Positions 62,749-64,000 of a DNA stretch of 64,000 bases are shown piece after piece (the first letter of the stretch is position 1; each line of letters begins with the position of its first letter). The notes beneath the pieces are model-generated. The model was not told the origin of the DNA and did no database searches. It worked only from the letters and a program-made list of their open reading frames with translations. Source of the stretch: UBA1930 sp943368475 (GTDB taxonomy: Bacteria; Bacteroidota; Bacteroidia; Chitinophagales; Chitinophagaceae). The DNA lies in contig CALRLF020000005.1 of NCBI GenBank assembly GCA_943368475.1, positions 1-64,000 on the forward strand. The letters run 5' to 3'. A program made the translations under genes and the position numbers.

Positions 62749-63264
62749 ATGGAAACAAAACAAACAACACCAGCAATGCAAGGTTTAATTATTGCATTAA
62801 TTTTAATTGCATTTGGCTTAATTACACATTTCGCAGGATTAAGTACAATGAAAAGTTTAGGCTATATTCAATATGCAATTTTAGGGGGTGGTTTAATTTG
62901 GTGCTGCGTCACTTATGCCAAACAAAACGATGGCAATGTTACTTTTGGCAATACGTTTGCACATGGATTTAAAGTAACAGCAGCCACAACTGGAATATTT
63001 GCGGTGTACACTTTTTTAGCTTTAAAGTTTATTACTCCAGAAATCGTAGATATTGCTTTGGACCAAGCTAGAACTGCAATGGCTGAACAAAAGAAAATGA
63101 GTGATAGCGACATCAACGATGCCATCAACATGTCTAAGAAATTCTTTATGCCGTTTGCAATTGCAGGTATCATTGTAATGTTTTTAATTTTCGGTTGCAT
63201 CTTCTCTTTAATAGGAGCTGCTGTTGCAAAAAAGAACCCCAATTTTAATCCCTTAGAACAGTAA
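62749..63264 (+). CDS. DUF4199 family membrane protein
   Basis: 171 residues with four hydrophobic helices (about 10-30, 37-54, 76-93, 132-158) and a charged loop (about 95-128). A family widespread in Bacteroidota without known function. It sits four bases after the dihydroorotase-like gene and one base before the glycosyltransferase, so it is co-transcribed with both. Confidence 0.85.
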   Translation: METKQTTPAMQGLIIALILIAFGLITHFAGLSTMKSLGYIQYAILGGGLIWCCVTYAKQNDGNVTFGNTFAHGFKVTAATTGIFAVYTFLALKFITPEIVDIALDQARTAMAEQKKMSDSDINDAINMSKKFFMPFAIAGIIVMFLIFGCIFSLIGAAVAKKNPNFNPLEQ

Positions 63265-63265
63265 A

Positions 63266-64000
63266 ATGGATCTCTCAATCATCATCCCATTATTTAACGA
63301 AGAAGAATCACTGCCCGAATTAAGTGAATGGATTGTTCGTGTAATGCATGCAAACAATTACACCTATGAAGTAATTATGGTAGATGATGGAAGTATTGAC
63401 AACAGCTGGAATGTTATTGAAAATATTGCTACTGCCAATCCTAATTTTAAAGGAATTAAGTTTCAACGCAATTATGGTAAAAGTGGAGCATTGAATGAAG
63501 GCTTTAAAGCAGCACAAGGCGATGTAGTGATTACTATGGATGCAGATATGCAAGATAGTCCTGATGAAATACCAGAACTGAGAAGAATGATTGTAGAAGG
63601 TGGTTTTGATATAGTGAGTGGCTGGAAACAAAAACGATACGACCCAATAACCAAAACAATTCCAACCAAATTATTTAATGCTGCAACACGTTGGAGCAGT
63701 GGTATACACAACTTACACGATTTTAATTGCGGACTAAAAGCCTACAAATTAAAAGTGGTAAAAAGCATTGAAGTATATGGCGAAATGCACAGGTATATTC
63801 CTGTAATTGCCAAATGGGCTGGCTTTAGAAAAATTGGTGAAAAAGTAGTGGAGCATAGGGCTAGAAAATATGGTGTTACCAAATTCGGATGGGAAAGATT
63901 TATTAATGGTTTTTTAGATTTAGCAACCATTAGTTTCGTTAGTAAGTTTGGCAAACGCCCCATGCATTTTTTTGGTTTATATGGAACACTTTGTTTTATG
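63266..64000 (+). CDS. Glycosyltransferase family 2 (3' end cut by window)
   Basis: Starts MDLSIIIPLFNEEESL with the GT-A N-terminal signature; VDDGSIDNS near 37-45 and DADMQDSPDE near 92-101 give the nucleotide-sugar and DxD/QDSP motifs of the dolichol-phosphate-mannose synthase-like (DPM1/GtrB) group. FNCGLKAYK near 152-160 is also typical. At the right edge a membrane segment begins (MHFFGLYGTLCFM), as in GtrB types with C-terminal helices. It would transfer sugar to a lipid carrier. The open frame runs off the window. Confidence 0.88.
   Translation, partial: MDLSIIIPLFNEEESLPELSEWIVRVMHANNYTYEVIMVDDGSIDNSWNVIENIATANPNFKGIKFQRNYGKSGALNEGFKAAQGDVVITMDADMQDSPDEIPELRRMIVEGGFDIVSGWKQKRYDPITKTIPTKLFNAATRWSSGIHNLHDFNCGLKAYKLKVVKSIEVYGEMHRYIPVIAKWAGFRKIGEKVVEHRARKYGVTKFGWERFINGFLDLATISFVSKFGKRPMHFFGLYGTLCFM

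Noticed and set aside
1..64000. CRISPR array, prophage, integrase or insertion sequence
   Set aside because: No regular spaced direct repeats, phage structural genes, integrases or transposases were found on either strand.

Overview
The window looks like a chromosomal segment of a low-GC member of the Bacteroidota, most likely near the Chitinophagaceae. This is inferred from gene content and style, not from a 16S gene, which is absent. The indicators are: families typical of the phylum (DUF2279, DUF4199, OstA-like protein, long PurM, fused SecDF, four helix bundle protein); very weak Shine-Dalgarno sequences; AT-rich promoters with a TAnnTTTG -7 element; and short degenerate repeats between genes. 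No phage, plasmid, insertion sequence, CRISPR array or rRNA operon was seen. About 56 protein genes and three tRNAs (Cys-GCA, Arg-UCU, Pro-GGG) fill the window, mostly as single genes or two- to three-gene operons.

Layout. 1-12.7 kb: serine hydrolase (cut by the window edge), M20 amidohydrolase, FtsE-like ATPase, PurM, RibF with a co-transcribed esterase, RNase Z, a membrane Fe-S protein, a phosphoribosyltransferase with an amide hydrolase, and a DUF2279 protein. 12.9-20 kb: phosphohexomutase, an unrecognised secreted protein between twin terminators, the CCG-domain partner of the Fe-S protein, glutamate dehydrogenase, and CcmC/CcmD-like proteins. 20-35.8 kb: double ABC ATPase, giant TraB-domain protein, QueA, five-PAS histidine kinase plus response regulator, MutS2, DUF2130 protein, a probable kinase-fold protein and an MtfA-like peptidase. 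35.9-45 kb: sulfide:quinone reductase-like enzyme, phosphopantetheinyl transferase, Dcd, tRNA-Cys, uridine phosphorylase, four helix bundle gene, DapF, CorA, a candidate sigma-54 small RNA, CrtA-like protein, arginase and an RmlD-like reductase. 45-53.4 kb: PfkA-Pyk, MlaD-like/OstA-like/NhaA, YhhN and an FKBP lipoprotein. 53.5-64 kb: SecDF, tRNA-Arg, deoxynucleoside kinase, TrpS, ClC channel, tRNA-Pro, a degenerate dihydroorotase, DUF4199 protein and a glycosyltransferase cut by the right edge.

Functionally this is mostly housekeeping: nucleotide metabolism (PurM, Dcd, Udp, deoxynucleoside kinase, PyrC-like), glycolysis (PfkA, Pyk, hexomutase), envelope biogenesis and secretion, and redox or ion homeostasis.

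The less ordinary signals are: (1) a dispersed intergenic element with the core GGCGTCGCAC, six copies; (2) simple phrase-like repeats that have entered reading frames, giving extra loops in PurM, RibF, the phosphopantetheinyl transferase, the ABC linker and the DUF2279 N-terminus; (3) a four helix bundle gene bracketed by inverted copies of one such repeat; (4) a possible sigma-54-driven small RNA; (5) a three-palindrome regulatory region before the sulfide:quinone reductase-like gene; (6) a dihydroorotase that has lost most catalytic residues; (7) an unannotated protein with kinase-fold landmarks.
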